Source of the DNA: Novosphingobium resinovorum
Lineage (GTDB): Bacteria > Pseudomonadota > Alphaproteobacteria > Sphingomonadales > Sphingomonadaceae
Direction of reading: 5' to 3'
NCBI RefSeq assembly: GCF_027922145.1
Contig: NZ_BSFC01000021.1
Location: forward strand, 465,525 to 529,524
DNA: 64,000 nt
The first letter of the stretch is position 1. The number at the start of each line of letters is the position of its first letter. Positions 9,376 through 19,268 of the stretch are shown here, piece after piece. The notes under the pieces were generated by a model. It was given only the letters and a program-made list of their open reading frames with translations. It searched no databases and had not been told where the DNA came from. The position numbers were made by a program, and so were the translations under genes.

Positions 9376-9480
9376 CAATGACTTTCAAAATTGCCGAATT
9401 ATCGCTTCGATCGGTAAGAATTATATCTCCCTCCAGAAGCTGACGCAGATCGCTCAGCGGTTTCGACGAGGGTGGAAAAA

Positions 9481-10458
9481 ATGACCAAGCAACTGATCCT
9501 GTCCCTGATGCTCGCGGGCGCGGCCATCGCGGCTCCTAGCGGTGCGATGGCGGCTCCTACGCAGCAGATCACCGCGTCCAGCACGGCGCCGGCGACCGTT
9601 CACTACCGCACCGCGACCATCGAGGGCGTGAAGATGGCCTACCGCGAAGCCGGCCCGGCCGATGGCCCGGTGGTGCTGTTGCTGCACGGCTTTCCCACAT
9701 CCTCGCACATGTTCCGCAACCTGATCCCGCTGCTGGCAGATCGCTATCACGTGATCGCGCCGGACTATCCCGGCTTCGGCGAGAGCGATGCGCCCGATCA
9801 CAAGCAGTTCGCTTACAGCTTCGCGCACTATGCCGACATGGTCGATGCGCTGATGGGCCAGATCGGTGCCCAGCGCTATGCGATGTACGTCATGGATTAC
9901 GGCGCGCCCGTGGGCTACCGGCTGGCGCTCAAGCACCCCGAGCGGGTGAGCGGGCTGATCGTCCAGAACGGCAACGCCTATGACGAAGGGCTCGGCGCGT
10001 TCTGGGACCCGATCAAGACCTACTGGAAGAGCGGATCGGCCAAGGACCGGGCAGCGCAGGCTTGGCTGGTGACGCCAAAGGCGACCAAGTTCCAGTACAC
10101 CGACGGCGTCCGTGACGTATCGCGGATCAGCCCGGACAACTGGGTCCACGACCAGGCGCTGCTCGACCGGCCGGGCAACAGCGAGATCCAGCTCGACCTG
10201 TTCTACGACTATCGCACCAATGTGCCGCTCTACCCGCAGTTCCAGCAGTTCTTCCGCGAGCGCAAGCCGCCGACGATCATCCTGTGGGGCAAGAACGACA
10301 CGATCTTCCCCGAGCCCGGCGCGCACCCGTACCTGCGGGATCTGCCCGAGGCCGAACTCCACATCCTCGATACCGGGCATTTCGCGCTCGAGGACAAGCT
10401 GGACGAGATGGCGCCGCTGATCCGGGATTTCCTCGATCGCAAGGTCGCGCCGCGCTGA
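9481..10458 (+). CDS. exported alpha/beta hydrolase (haloalkane dehalogenase/epoxide hydrolase-like)
   Basis: 325 aa. ATG 9481 follows GAGGGTGG and opens a signal peptide ([20 protein letters not shown]), so the protein is exported. The fold core is clear: HGFPTSS oxyanion loop, [10 protein letters not shown], the nucleophile elbow VMDYGAPVG with Asp as nucleophile, an acid-region strand [12 protein letters not shown], and the catalytic His in DTGHFALED. The Asp nucleophile places it with haloalkane dehalogenases and epoxide hydrolases rather than Ser esterases. The exact substrate cannot be told. A strong hairpin follows the stop. Confidence 0.88.
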   Translation: MTKQLILSLMLAGAAIAAPSGAMAAPTQQITASSTAPATVHYRTATIEGVKMAYREAGPADGPVVLLLHGFPTSSHMFRNLIPLLADRYHVIAPDYPGFGESDAPDHKQFAYSFAHYADMVDALMGQIGAQRYAMYVMDYGAPVGYRLALKHPERVSGLIVQNGNAYDEGLGAFWDPIKTYWKSGSAKDRAAQAWLVTPKATKFQYTDGVRDVSRISPDNWVHDQALLDRPGNSEIQLDLFYDYRTNVPLYPQFQQFFRERKPPTIILWGKNDTIFPEPGAHPYLRDLPEAELHILDTGHFALEDKLDEMAPLIRDFLDRKVAPR

Positions 10459-10463
10459 ACGAG

Positions 10464-10492
10464 GGCGGGGGCAGTCGCGAACTGCCCCCGCC
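10464..10492 (+). terminator. GC-rich hairpin after hydrolase gene
   Basis: A perfect 12-bp stem (10464-10475 with 10481-10492, 5-nt loop CGCGA) starts 6 bp after the hydrolase stop and ends 20 bp before the next ATG. No T run follows. It could be a weak terminator, an mRNA-end stabiliser or an attenuating structure for the downstream pair. Confidence 0.6.
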
Positions 10493-10511
10493 TCAAATCG
10501 GAAGATACGCT

Positions 10512-11140
10512 ATGTCTTACGGATTTCTCGATATCGCCATGACCCCCAGCGTCCGCGCGGCGCAGGCGGAGATGGGCGCGGACAGGCAGTGGGCCCATTT
10601 CGAGGGGGACCGCGCATTCGACCGGTTCACCGCGAACGAGGCCGCCTTCATCGCCGCGCGCGACAGCTTCTACATGGGGTCCGTCTCGGAAGACGGCTGG
10701 CCTTATGTCCAGCACCGCGGCGGCCCCGCCGGGTTCCTCAAGATGGTCGACGAGCGCACGCTGGCCTTCGCCGACTATCGCGGCAACCGCCAGTACATCA
10801 GCACCGGCAATCTGGCCGCGAACGACCGGGCCTCGCTGTTCCTGATGGACTATCCGCGTCGCATGCGGCTCAAGATCTATGCCCATGTCGACAAGCTGCC
10901 GCTTGACGAGGACCCGGCACTGACCGAACGCGTCATGGACAAGGGCTACAAGGCGCGGCCCGAGCGCATCTTCCGGTTCCGGTTGAAGGCGTTCGACTGG
11001 AACTGCCCCCAGCACATCACCCCCGCTTCACCGAGCGGGAGATCGAACAGGCGGTGCGTCCGCTGCACGAACGAATGGCCGAACTGGAAGCGGAGAACGC
11101 AGCCCTGCGCCTCCGACTCGAAAAACGAGGAGAAGCATGA
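10512..11140 (+). pseudogene. PNPOx-family flavin-binding protein, 1-nt frameshift near 3' end
   Basis: The frame from ATG 10512 encodes a pyridoxamine 5'-phosphate oxidase-like split barrel (MSYGFLDIAMTPSVRAAQ, then GSVSEDGWPYVQHRGGPAGF and the family's [10 protein letters not shown] near residue 169). After PQHIT the family normally continues PRFTEREI and a short coiled coil. Here that continuation is present but in another frame, beginning directly after a run of five C at 11020-11024. Adding one C would restore a 209-residue protein ending in TGA at 11138-11140, overlapping the next gene's ATG as ATGATGG. The missing base is either a real mutation or a homopolymer sequencing error. Unshifted, translation would run on through the next gene in the wrong frame. 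Members bind FMN or related flavins; substrate unknown. Confidence 0.82.
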
Positions 11141-11610
11141 TGGAAAGTCCGCGCCCGCCTTTGCCGCCCTTCACGCTGGAGACGGCGGCCGAGAAGGTCC
11201 GCCTTGCCGAGGATGGCTGGAACAGCCGCGATCCCGAGAAGGTCGCGCTGGCTTATACGCCGGACAGCCAGTGGCGCAATCGCGGCGAATTCCTGAACGG
11301 CCGCCCCGCCATCATCGCGTTCCTGACGCGCAAGTGGCAGCGGGAACTGGATTACCGGCTGATCAAGGAACTGTGGGCCTTTCGGGACAACCGCATCGCC
11401 GTGCGCTTCGCATACGAATGGCATGACGACAGCGGCAACTGGTTCCGCTCCTATGGCAACGAGAACTGGGAGTTCGACGAGAACGGACTGATGCAAAGGC
11501 GCCTCGCCTCGATCAACGACACGCCGATCGCGGTGGAAGACCGGCGCTTTCACTGGCCGCTCGGCCGGCGTCCCGACGAGCATACGGGCCTGGGCGACCT
11601 CGGATTCTAG
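11137..11610 (+). CDS. DUF1348 family protein (NTF2-like)
   Basis: 157 aa with the DUF1348 signature: [40 protein letters not shown], and [20 protein letters not shown] followed by WEFDENGLM. The fold is the SnoaL/NTF2 cone, and members are small soluble proteins of unsettled function. The ATG overlaps the restored stop of the preceding PNPOx-family gene, so the two were translationally coupled. PNPOx-like and DUF1348 neighbours suggest a small-molecule redox or detoxification role, but that is inference. Confidence 0.88.
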   Translation: MMESPRPPLPPFTLETAAEKVRLAEDGWNSRDPEKVALAYTPDSQWRNRGEFLNGRPAIIAFLTRKWQRELDYRLIKELWAFRDNRIAVRFAYEWHDDSGNWFRSYGNENWEFDENGLMQRRLASINDTPIAVEDRRFHWPLGRRPDEHTGLGDLGF

Positions 11611-11710
11611 GCGGCGTGGACGAATTGGTCGACGTAGGGCGTACCGGTTGATCCAAAGCTGCCCTTTGAAGGCAGGTTGGCGCCGAGGTGATCTGAGCGA
11701 AGCGGAATGA

Positions 11711-11911
11711 CGTATTCTGATCAACCGCCGCGTAAAGATTGAACATGACCGTACGCTCTACAGGCAACGCAACTGCATCGAGCGCATGGTTAGCCGTTTA
11801 AAAATCAACCGGGCCAGCGCCGCCCGCTATGATCAGCTTGCAAGCAACTTCATGAGCATGATCCATATCGCCACCGTCAGATACCGGCTCAAATTCGTCC
11901 ACGGCGCTTAG
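11711..11911 (+). pseudogene. IS5-family (IS427-like) transposase 3' remnant
   Basis: A reading frame without a start, reaching a TAG at 11909, encodes about 66 residues. It contains RNCIERMVSRLKINR and RYDQLASNFMSMIHIATVRY, the C-terminal catalytic Glu region (IER..xRLKxxR..RYDxLA) of IS5-family transposases. The rest of the element is missing. The 100 bp before it (11611-11710) have no recognisable content. It marks an old insertion between the DUF1348 gene and corA. Confidence 0.72.
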
Positions 11912-11978
11912 CAACCACCAGCTCCCTGCCACCGTTACACCTTGGCCAAAACGTCGGCAGAACGGAAAAGAGGCCATC

Positions 11979-12917
11979 ATGTTGAGATCGTTCCCTTCAC
12001 AGCCGGATGGAACAAAAACGCTATGGCTCGATCTATGTTCGCCCGATGACGCCGAAAAGGCAACGATCGAGAAGCGCTATGGCGTGCACATTCCCGATAT
12101 CGACGCCCTGCGCGAGATTGAGACGTCAAGCCGGCTGCGCATGGATGGAAACGTGCTTTATATGAGCGCTCCCTTGATTACCGGTGCCGGCACTGATCGT
12201 TGGCGATTTTCGCCGACCGGCTTCATTCTTACGCCGGACGTGCTCCTTACGGTGCGATATACCGAAATCGCGTCCTTCGAGGCTGTCGCTGGCACCTTTA
12301 CCAACCCGGCGCAAATGACACCCGTTTCCGTGCTTGCAACTTTACTTGAAGACGTCGTGGACCGCGCGGCGGATCACCTCGAGCATGCCTCGGAAATCGT
12401 TGCCGGAGCTTCCCAATCACTGTTCTTCGAAGAGACATCCCGGCCGGGACTTAATACGGAAACCCGCAAGATCCGCGAGATCATGCGGAATATGGGCCAG
12501 GCAAGCGACCGGGCGTCGCGCGTGCGCTACACGTTCCTGAGTATCGGGCGGCTGGTGAACTTCATCCTCGATCGGTGCACGCCCAAGCTGGATCAGGAGA
12601 TGCAGGACAGACTGGAAGCCGTCCGCCACGACATCACGTCACTCGACGAATTCGAGACGAGCCTCGAAGGACGCATTCAACTTCTCCAGGACGCGGCAAG
12701 CGCGTTCCTCAACATCGAACAGAACGACGTGGTGAAAGTGCTCACCGTAGCGTCGGTGGTCGGCATCCCGCCTGTACTTGTGGTCGGCGTGTACGGAATG
12801 AACTTCCACGTCATGCCCGAACTGAATTGGCCTTTTGGCTACCCGCTGGCCCTTGGCCTATGCGTCTTGTCCGGGGTCCTACCCTACGTCTGGTTCAAGA
12901 AGCGAGGCTGGATCTAG
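11979..12917 (+). CDS. corA: CorA-family divalent cation transporter
   Basis: 312 aa with the CorA architecture: an N-terminal cytosolic alpha/beta domain, a long helical stalk (about residues 110-245) and two C-terminal membrane helices. The signature YGMNF begins at residue 272 and is followed by MPEL. The final helix ends in a basic tail (WFKKRGWI), as in true CorA proteins. It mediates Mg2+ (also Co2+/Ni2+) uptake as a homopentamer. It stands alone, preceded by an IS scar and convergent with the MFS gene, whose 3' end overlaps it by 4 bp. Confidence 0.93.
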   Translation: MLRSFPSQPDGTKTLWLDLCSPDDAEKATIEKRYGVHIPDIDALREIETSSRLRMDGNVLYMSAPLITGAGTDRWRFSPTGFILTPDVLLTVRYTEIASFEAVAGTFTNPAQMTPVSVLATLLEDVVDRAADHLEHASEIVAGASQSLFFEETSRPGLNTETRKIREIMRNMGQASDRASRVRYTFLSIGRLVNFILDRCTPKLDQEMQDRLEAVRHDITSLDEFETSLEGRIQLLQDAASAFLNIEQNDVVKVLTVASVVGIPPVLVVGVYGMNFHVMPELNWPFGYPLALGLCVLSGVLPYVWFKKRGWI

Positions 12918-14179
12918 GTCTCTTCGGGCACATCGCGCATCGCTGCCAGGATTGGCAGAACGCAAAGCGCCACCACAGCGATCATGATGCCGGGAGCCGT
13001 TTCCGCGCCGGTCCTCGCAATCAAGACCTGTGCCAGCCACGGGGTGAGGCCGCCAAACAGCGCTGTGGCGCTGGTGGCGCCCAACGCCAGGCCGCTGAGA
13101 CGCCCCTCGGCAGGCACCTGCTCAGCAGTGGCGACGGCCCCCACTGCACTTACGCCGCCTGCCAGCACAGCCAACAGCACCGCAGCCATCATCGCCTCGC
13201 TTCGCGACGCTCCGGCGAGAAGACCGAAGAGGAAATAAGGCACCGTCGCGCCCAGTATTGCGAGCGACACCAGTACCGCGCGGCGTCCAAAGCGATCAGA
13301 GACAAGGCCAACGAAAGGAGTCACCACGATGACCGCTAGCGCGGCGATCGTCGCCAGTTGCAGCGACTGGGCTTCGCTGAGCCGTCCGGACGAAGTCAGG
13401 AATACCGGCACATAGGTTATGCCGACATAATATGTGATCGAACCCAGCGCCGAGATTGCGAAACCACGCAACACACCCGCCCGATGGTGCGTCAACGCGT
13501 GAACGAGGGGTCGGCGCGGCAAGGTTCCGGCATCGCGGTTCGCAGCGAATTCAGGCGATTCCGCCATGGCCGAGCGGGCCAGAAGGATCAGTCCGGCCAG
13601 CGCCGCGCCGACAAAGAACGGAATGCGCCAGCCCCAGCCGTCCAGCTGCGCTGCTGGTAGCAGGCTGACCGTCAGCGCCGCGACACCGGCTGCCAGCAGC
13701 CCGCCAACCTCGCTCGTCGCGGCAGCGAGCGAAGTGACCAGACCACGCCGATGCCTTGGCGCGCCCTCGAGAAGATAAGCGACGACCCCGGTATATTCGC
13801 CGCCGACAGCGAACCCCATGACGCAGCGGAGACCCAGCAGCGCCGCGCCAGCCAGCGGCCCGGCCTGCGCGGCAGTGGGCAGCATGGCGGTCAGCAGCAT
13901 TGCGCCGGTCATCAGGCCCATGGAGGCGAGCAATGTCGCGCGGCGCCCATGGCGATCCCCGAAATGGCCGAATACCAGCGCACCAGCCGGCCGCATGAGA
14001 TAGGCCACGGCAAAGCCCAGAAGCGCAGTAAGAATCGCCGCGTCTGGTGTCTCGCCCGGAAAGAACACGCGCGAAAGCACTGTTGCCATGTAGAGGAACA
14101 AGGTGAAATCATACCATTCGACTACGGTGGACAGCGCCGCGAGGGCGAGCGAACGACGATCCAGCGGATGCGTTCTCAC
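12914..14179 (-). CDS. MFS transporter, metabolite:H+ symporter family (ProP/ShiA-like)
   Basis: 421 aa with about 12 hydrophobic segments. Motifs are VVEWYDFTLF in helix 1, GHFGDRHGRRATLL in loop 2-3, GFAVGGEYTG in helix 4 and SDRFGRRAVL in loop 8-9. This is the 2.A.1.6 metabolite:H+ symporter pattern (ProP, ShiA, KgtP). The GTG at 14179 is chosen because it lies 5 bp after the stop of the upstream GST-like gene and leads straight into helix 1; an ATG at 14230 would overlap that gene by 46 bp. The two genes form an operon. The substrate, probably an organic acid or osmolyte, is not deducible. Confidence 0.88.
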   Translation of the reverse strand: MRTHPLDRRSLALAALSTVVEWYDFTLFLYMATVLSRVFFPGETPDAAILTALLGFAVAYLMRPAGALVFGHFGDRHGRRATLLASMGLMTGAMLLTAMLPTAAQAGPLAGAALLGLRCVMGFAVGGEYTGVVAYLLEGAPRHRRGLVTSLAAATSEVGGLLAAGVAALTVSLLPAAQLDGWGWRIPFFVGAALAGLILLARSAMAESPEFAANRDAGTLPRRPLVHALTHHRAGVLRGFAISALGSITYYVGITYVPVFLTSSGRLSEAQSLQLATIAALAVIVVTPFVGLVSDRFGRRAVLVSLAILGATVPYFLFGLLAGASRSEAMMAAVLLAVLAGGVSAVGAVATAEQVPAEGRLSGLALGATSATALFGGLTPWLAQVLIARTGAETAPGIMIAVVALCVLPILAAMRDVPEET

Positions 14180-14184
14180 GATTA

Positions 14185-14883
14185 CTACGACGCCACCGCG
14201 CGCAGGGACTTTTCGATCTCGCCCCCGCAATAGGCATCCCCGTATCTGGTGCGGGACACTTGCGCCAATAGTGCCAGACCAGGTGTCGCCTGCATTCGCC
14301 TGACAAGCGCGTCGACTTGCGGCGCAGTCTCGGCCAAAACCGTAGCAATCACGGCAAAGCGTTCGCTTATCGTAGACCAGAGAGTGGCGGTCACGATATC
14401 TGCCAAGCCCGGATCCCGGGTGCCGAACAAGGTGCCCCCATCAGACACGAGGCCACCGGCGCGACCAGTCGCCTCCCATATTTCCATCCACCGTCTCAGA
14501 CGTGGCATGAACCCGCGCCATTTTTCACCGGTCCACATTTCCCGGCCGCCGTCGAGGGTGATTTCATCGAGAACGTCGTTGGCATCGTTGACGACCTTCA
14601 TAGTCTGCGCCCGCGCTTCTAGCGACTGCGGCAGAAGGTCGAGTTTTTCACCCAGATACCATGCTATCGCAGGCATCTGCGCGATGGAAAAGCCGTTGGC
14701 ATTATCGACGAGTACCGGCGGCCCCATGAAGGGAATAGGCTGACCCGATGGATGTCGCCCCATGATCTCCCCGATCTCGTCACTGCCATGCTCTGCCCAA
14801 TTCGCGCCCGCATAGGCAAGGATACCGCGAAGGAACTGCCCCCGGAACGGAACCGGCCAGTAATACAAATCGAAATCGGCCAT
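14185..14883 (-). CDS. glutathione S-transferase-family protein
   Basis: 232 aa. The N-terminal thioredoxin-like domain (DLYYWPVPFRGQFLRGILAYAG) and a Pro-Pro turn (GPPVLVDN) precede NGFSIAQMPAIAWYLGE, the glutathione-contact and helix-3 region. A helical C-terminal domain follows. This matches GST_N/GST_C proteins close to the sigma/mu-like group. It is first in a two-gene operon with an MFS transporter, suggesting conjugation or isomerisation of a compound the transporter moves. It is divergent from the formate/nitrite-family gene across 160 bp. Confidence 0.85.
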   Translation of the reverse strand: MADFDLYYWPVPFRGQFLRGILAYAGANWAEHGSDEIGEIMGRHPSGQPIPFMGPPVLVDNANGFSIAQMPAIAWYLGEKLDLLPQSLEARAQTMKVVNDANDVLDEITLDGGREMWTGEKWRGFMPRLRRWMEIWEATGRAGGLVSDGGTLFGTRDPGLADIVTATLWSTISERFAVIATVLAETAPQVDALVRRMQATPGLALLAQVSRTRYGDAYCGGEIEKSLRAVAS

Positions 14884-15043
14884 CGCGCATTCCTGACAGG
14901 GATAATATCAGCATCAATGCACGCTGCAGCGCTTCGTTTCGCACTATCTTGCAATTCGGCCCGGTCGGACGCGAACCTGGCCAGCGCACCGAGATGAACT
15001 CCTGACCCGTTCGCGGGTTGTGGACAGTCAAAGGAGCCGCGCG

Positions 15044-15952
15044 ATGACCTTTCCCGATGCCCATGCTGCCGACGCAAAGCTGGATACCGCGCGCGGGGGA
15101 GAGACCATCGATGACGAGACCGAAGAGCAGCCGGACAAAGCGCTCGACACCGCCGAAGTGCAGGAGGTGGAGGAGCGGCGGGCAGGTTCTTCCAAGATCG
15201 TGCACGAGGTCGTGCGCCTGCAGGGCGAGGAGGAACTGCGGCGCCCCGCCCTTGCCCTGATCCTGTCCGGCATCGCGGCCGGGCTGGCGATCGCGCTATC
15301 GCTGCTGTGCGAGCTGTTCCTGCGCAGTCACCTCCCCGACACAGACTGGGCACCCCTCGTCTATTTCCTGGGCTATCCCATCGGTTACCTGATCGTCGTC
15401 ATGGGCCGCCTTCAGCTCTTCACCGAAAGTACGGTAACTGCAGTGCTGCCCGTCGCGACTTCTCCTTCCCTCCACAGCTTCAGGCGGCTGGCCCGCCTAT
15501 GGGCATGCGTCCTTGTAGGAAACCTTGTCGGCGTCACGCTCGTCAGTGCGCTGATGGCGGGCGAGATCATCATTACGCACGAGCAACGGATGGTCGCGCT
15601 CGACATTCTGGGCAAACTAGAACTCCAGCACTGGACGCGCACGCTGACGCTCGGGATTCCAGCCGGATTCATCATGGCAGCCATCGCCTGGGTCCTCCCG
15701 AATGCACGCGGCAGCGAATTCTGGGTGATCTTCGCCCTTACCTACGTCATTGCACTGGGCGGCTTCGCGCATGTCGTCACCGGATCGTCGCAGGCGAGCT
15801 TTCTATGGCTGAGCGGCTCCATCGGTTTCGGCGAAGCCTGGATCGAATTCACGCTTCCAGCGCTGGCTGGCAACATCATAGGCGGCACCGGCCTGTTCGC
15901 GGTACTCGCGCATGGCCAGATGCGCAGCGACCTTGGCGCTGACGAACCGTAA
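15044..15952 (+). CDS. formate/nitrite transporter-family channel (YfdC-like)
   Basis: 302 aa. ATG 15044 follows AAGGAG with 7-nt spacing; a GTG-type extension upstream adds nothing conserved. About 65 acidic, hydrophilic residues (ETIDDETEEQPDKALD) precede six membrane helices. The membrane part has FNT-family elements such as GYPIGYLIVVMGRLQLFTES, LVGNLVGV and FAHVVTGSSQASFLW. The long charged N-terminus and Gln/Leu-rich pore segments are like E. coli YfdC rather than FocA or NirC, so the physiological substrate (a small monovalent anion or acid) is not established. Confidence 0.85.
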   Translation: MTFPDAHAADAKLDTARGGETIDDETEEQPDKALDTAEVQEVEERRAGSSKIVHEVVRLQGEEELRRPALALILSGIAAGLAIALSLLCELFLRSHLPDTDWAPLVYFLGYPIGYLIVVMGRLQLFTESTVTAVLPVATSPSLHSFRRLARLWACVLVGNLVGVTLVSALMAGEIIITHEQRMVALDILGKLELQHWTRTLTLGIPAGFIMAAIAWVLPNARGSEFWVIFALTYVIALGGFAHVVTGSSQASFLWLSGSIGFGEAWIEFTLPALAGNIIGGTGLFAVLAHGQMRSDLGADEP

Positions 15953-16036
15953 GGCATACGCATCCCGGTTAATTGCCTGAACGACATCAGGATCATGCGC
16001 CCCGCCCATGCGTTGATCTTGCGGAGAAGGAACCTG

Positions 16037-18286
16037 ATGATGTCGTTTGTTACTGCCGCCCGCCGCAAAGTCCTGACGCGCCCTGTGCTGTCGCTCGTGC
16101 AGTCCGCGCTGCCAGCATTATCCGCCACCGAGAACGAAGCGATCGATGCGGGTAACACCTGGTGGGATGCCGCCCTGTTCACCGGCAATCCCGATTGGGA
16201 AGCTTTGCTCGCATTCCCGCCTGCCACGCTCAATGCGGAAGAGCAGGCCTTCATGACAGGGCCGGTCGAGACGTTGTGCGAGATGATCGATGATTGGCGC
16301 ATGACCTGGGAAACCCACGACCTGTCGCCCGAAGCATGGGCGTACCTCAAGTCCGAGAAATTCTTCGGCATCATCATTCCAAAGGAACATGGCGGCCTCG
16401 GCTTCTCGAATTTCGCGCATAGCGAGATCGTGAGGAAGATCGCCACCCGCTCGGTCTCCGGGGCGGTGACGGCAATGGTCCCCAACTCTTTGGGACCGGG
16501 CGAACTGATCCTGCGCTTCGGCACCGAGACGCAGCAGGAGCATTGGCTCCCCCGCCTCGCCGACGGGCGCGAGATTCCCGCCTTCGGCCTCACCAGCCCG
16601 GAGGCGGGATCGGATGCCGCCGCAATGATCGATGAAGGCGTGGTTTGCCGGGGCGATTGGCAGGGCGAAGACGTGCTCGGCATCCGGCTCAACTGGCACA
16701 AGCGGTACATTACGCTAGGCCCTGTCGCGACAATCCTCGGCCTCGCGTTCAAGCTGCGCGATCCCGAGCACCTGCTTGGAGGGCAGGACGAGATCGGCAT
16801 CACCGTGGCGCTGGTGCCCACCGATCTGCCCGGCGTCACCATCGGGCGGCGACATATCCCCTCGATGCAGACCTTCCAGAACGGTCCCAACGAAGGCAAG
16901 GATGTCTTCATCCCGCTCGATAACGTAATCGGCGGCCCCGAGCGTGTCGGCCATGGCTGGAAGATGCTGATGAGCGCGCTGGCCGCCGGACGCGGCATCT
17001 CTCTGCCTTCGCTCTCTGCGGCGGCAGGCGCCTTCGCCGCGCACACGACCGGCGCCTATGCGCGGGTGCGCTCGCAGTTCAACCTGCCGATCGGCAAGTT
17101 CGAAGGCATCCAGGAACGCCTCGCCCGGATAGCGGGCAACGCCTACCTGCTCGACGGAGCGCGGCGGCTGACATGCGCGGGGCTCGACCAGGGCAACCAT
17201 CCCGCCGTGATCTCCTCCATCCTCAAGCTGCACGCAACGGAGCGGATGCGCGTGGTCATCAACGATGCGATGGACGTCCACGGCGGCAAGGCGGTAATCG
17301 ATGGGCCGCGCAACTACATGGCCAGCCATTATCGCGCGATCCCGGTCGGCATCACCGTCGAAGGCGCGAACATCCTGACGCGCAGCCTGATGGTCTTCGG
17401 GCAGGGCGCGATCCGCTCGCATCCCTACCTGCTCGACGAGATCCGCGCGGTGGGCGGCACCGATCGCACGCAGGCGCTGGCAGATTTCGACAAAGTGCTA
17501 TGGAAGCATGTCGGCCACGCGCTCAAGACCGCGATCCGCGCCTTCGTGCGAAGTTGGAGTGGCGGCGTCTTCGCGCCTGCGCCCAAGGCGGGGAAAGCCA
17601 CGCGATACTACCGCCAGATGAGCCGCTACGCCGCCGCCTTCGCGTTTTGCTCGGACATCGCGTTCCTGACGCTGGGCGGCGAACTCAAGCGGCGTGAACT
17701 GCTCTCGGCGCGGCTCGGTGACGTCCTGTCCGAACTCTACATGCTCTCGGGCGCACTCAAGCGCTGGGAGGACGAAGGCCGGCAGGACGACGATCTGCCT
17801 CTCCTCGACTGGTGCGTGCAGAGCGGTTTCGCAAGCATTGAGCAGAGTTTCGCGCAAATCATCGAGAATTTCCCTGTGCGTCCAGTCGGCTGGATGCTGC
17901 GCCTGTTCATCATGCCTTATGGTAGACGCCGCAACGGTCCCACCGATCGCACCGTCCGCCGTGCTGCCGCGATCCTGCTCGAGCCTTGCCCCGCGCGCGA
18001 CCGGCTGGTCGAAAATGTCTATATCGGCGGCCAGGACGAAGCGGTTGCCCGGCTGACCGAAGCATTCCGCAAGACCGTAACCACCCAGCCGATTCATGAC
18101 CGGATGAAACAGGCCCATGTCCTCAACGCCGACGAGGCGCTGACGGCGGGGCTGATCTCCGCCGAAGAACGCAAGCAGTTGCGCGAGGCCGATGCTGCCG
18201 TGGCCGAAGTAATCGCCGTGGACGACTTCGCGCCCGAAGAACTGGCAAGGAGGGCGGAAGCTCCGCTACGCGAGGCCGCCGAATGA
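16037..18286 (+). CDS. fadE: FadE-type acyl-CoA dehydrogenase
   Basis: 749 aa; ATG 16037 follows GGAGAAGGAA. The layout is that of E. coli FadE: an N-terminal extension, acyl-CoA dehydrogenase N/M/C domains (FGIIIPKEHGGLGFSNFAHS; FGLTSPEAGSDA; DVHGGKAVIDGPRNY; GITVEGANILTRSLM) and a C-terminal DUF1974 segment (about residues 480-740). It catalyses the FAD-dependent alpha,beta-dehydrogenation that starts each beta-oxidation cycle. It is a single gene here, separate from other fad genes, so expression is probably controlled by a distant regulator. It is slightly shorter than the roughly 815-residue E. coli protein because the membrane-anchoring N-terminus is shorter. Confidence 0.93.
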   Translation: MMSFVTAARRKVLTRPVLSLVQSALPALSATENEAIDAGNTWWDAALFTGNPDWEALLAFPPATLNAEEQAFMTGPVETLCEMIDDWRMTWETHDLSPEAWAYLKSEKFFGIIIPKEHGGLGFSNFAHSEIVRKIATRSVSGAVTAMVPNSLGPGELILRFGTETQQEHWLPRLADGREIPAFGLTSPEAGSDAAAMIDEGVVCRGDWQGEDVLGIRLNWHKRYITLGPVATILGLAFKLRDPEHLLGGQDEIGITVALVPTDLPGVTIGRRHIPSMQTFQNGPNEGKDVFIPLDNVIGGPERVGHGWKMLMSALAAGRGISLPSLSAAAGAFAAHTTGAYARVRSQFNLPIGKFEGIQERLARIAGNAYLLDGARRLTCAGLDQGNHPAVISSILKLHATERMRVVINDAMDVHGGKAVIDGPRNYMASHYRAIPVGITVEGANILTRSLMVFGQGAIRSHPYLLDEIRAVGGTDRTQALADFDKVLWKHVGHALKTAIRAFVRSWSGGVFAPAPKAGKATRYYRQMSRYAAAFAFCSDIAFLTLGGELKRRELLSARLGDVLSELYMLSGALKRWEDEGRQDDDLPLLDWCVQSGFASIEQSFAQIIENFPVRPVGWMLRLFIMPYGRRRNGPTDRTVRRAAAILLEPCPARDRLVENVYIGGQDEAVARLTEAFRKTVTTQPIHDRMKQAHVLNADEALTAGLISAEERKQLREADAAVAEVIAVDDFAPEELARRAEAPLREAAE

Positions 18287-18362
18287 GCGGTCAACCTTTC
18301 CGCCGGGAAGTTCTCTCCCGCTCCCCGGCTTATTCCACGCATACTTGGGCGCGGGACAAGAT

Positions 18363-19268
18363 TCAGGTTTCTTGCTTCTCCCAATACGCAGGCGTCCCAA
18401 TCTCCGCCCGCAGCCATTCCGTCAGTGCCGCCAGCTTCGCCGAGGCGCTGCGGTTGCGCGTATAGGCGATGTAGAGTTCCGCTCCCTCTGCTTGCGCCCC
18501 CACGTCGATTTGCCGCAGCGTGCCATCTTCCAGTTGTCGATACGTGAAAAACGTAGGGAGCAGTGCGATGCCGAGACCCGCGAGTGCGGCGTCGCGCATC
18601 ACGATGCCGTTGTTGACGCGCAGGCAGGCGCGCGGCCGCAGGATGGTTTCGCGTTCACCGGCATTGAACCGCCAGTCTGCGGAGCGGTTGGAGTAGAGGA
18701 TCGCGCGGGCCCGATCCAGTTCCTCCAGCGAGGCGGGCATACCGTGCTTTTCCAGATAGGATGGTGCGGCGACCAGGAGGCGTCTGCTTGAGGCCAGGCG
18801 CTTTGCGATCAGGCGTGTGTCCTGGATCGGACCGTGACGGATCACCGCGTCATACCCGTCGGCGGCGACGTCCACGAACTTGTCGTCGAGATCGATGCTG
18901 AGGTCGATGTCCGGATGTACGGCCAGGAATGCATTCAGCATTCGCCCGAGGTGCAGCGTACCGAACCCAATCGGCCCGGCCAGGCGCAGTGGTCCGGACA
19001 GGGAGCCTCGCCTCTCCGCTATCTCCGCCTGTGCCTCGACCGTTTCGCGGATGATCCGGCGCGCCCGTTCAAGAAACATTTCACCCTCGCCGGTGAGGGA
19101 CAACTTGCGGGTCGTGCGCTGCATCAGGCTGGCCCCCAGCAGTCTTTCGAGTTCCGCGACGCGCTCGCTCACGACCGATTTGGCGAGGCCCAGGCGTCGC
19201 GCCGCCTCACTTATCGATCCTGCTTCGGCCACGGCAACGAACGCGGCCACTCCTTCAAGTTTCATCAT
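18363..19268 (-). CDS. LysR-family transcriptional regulator
   Basis: 301 aa. The N-terminal HTH is FVAVAEAGSISEAARRLGLA with SVVSERVAELERLLGASL, followed by RTTRKLSLT. The effector domain starts near residue 92 with GPLRLAGPIGFG. It is divergent from a BdcA-like SDR gene 167 bp away, the classical LysR arrangement, so autoregulation and control of that gene are likely. Effector unknown. Confidence 0.92.
   Translation of the reverse strand: MMKLEGVAAFVAVAEAGSISEAARRLGLAKSVVSERVAELERLLGASLMQRTTRKLSLTGEGEMFLERARRIIRETVEAQAEIAERRGSLSGPLRLAGPIGFGTLHLGRMLNAFLAVHPDIDLSIDLDDKFVDVAADGYDAVIRHGPIQDTRLIAKRLASSRRLLVAAPSYLEKHGMPASLEELDRARAILYSNRSADWRFNAGERETILRPRACLRVNNGIVMRDAALAGLGIALLPTFFTYRQLEDGTLRQIDVGAQAEGAELYIAYTRNRSASAKLAALTEWLRAEIGTPAYWEKQET

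Noticed and set aside
10512..11426. A fused long protein reading through the DUF1348 gene
   Set aside because: After position 11024 this frame has no family similarity and runs out of frame through a clearly conserved gene; the conserved tail is in the other frame.
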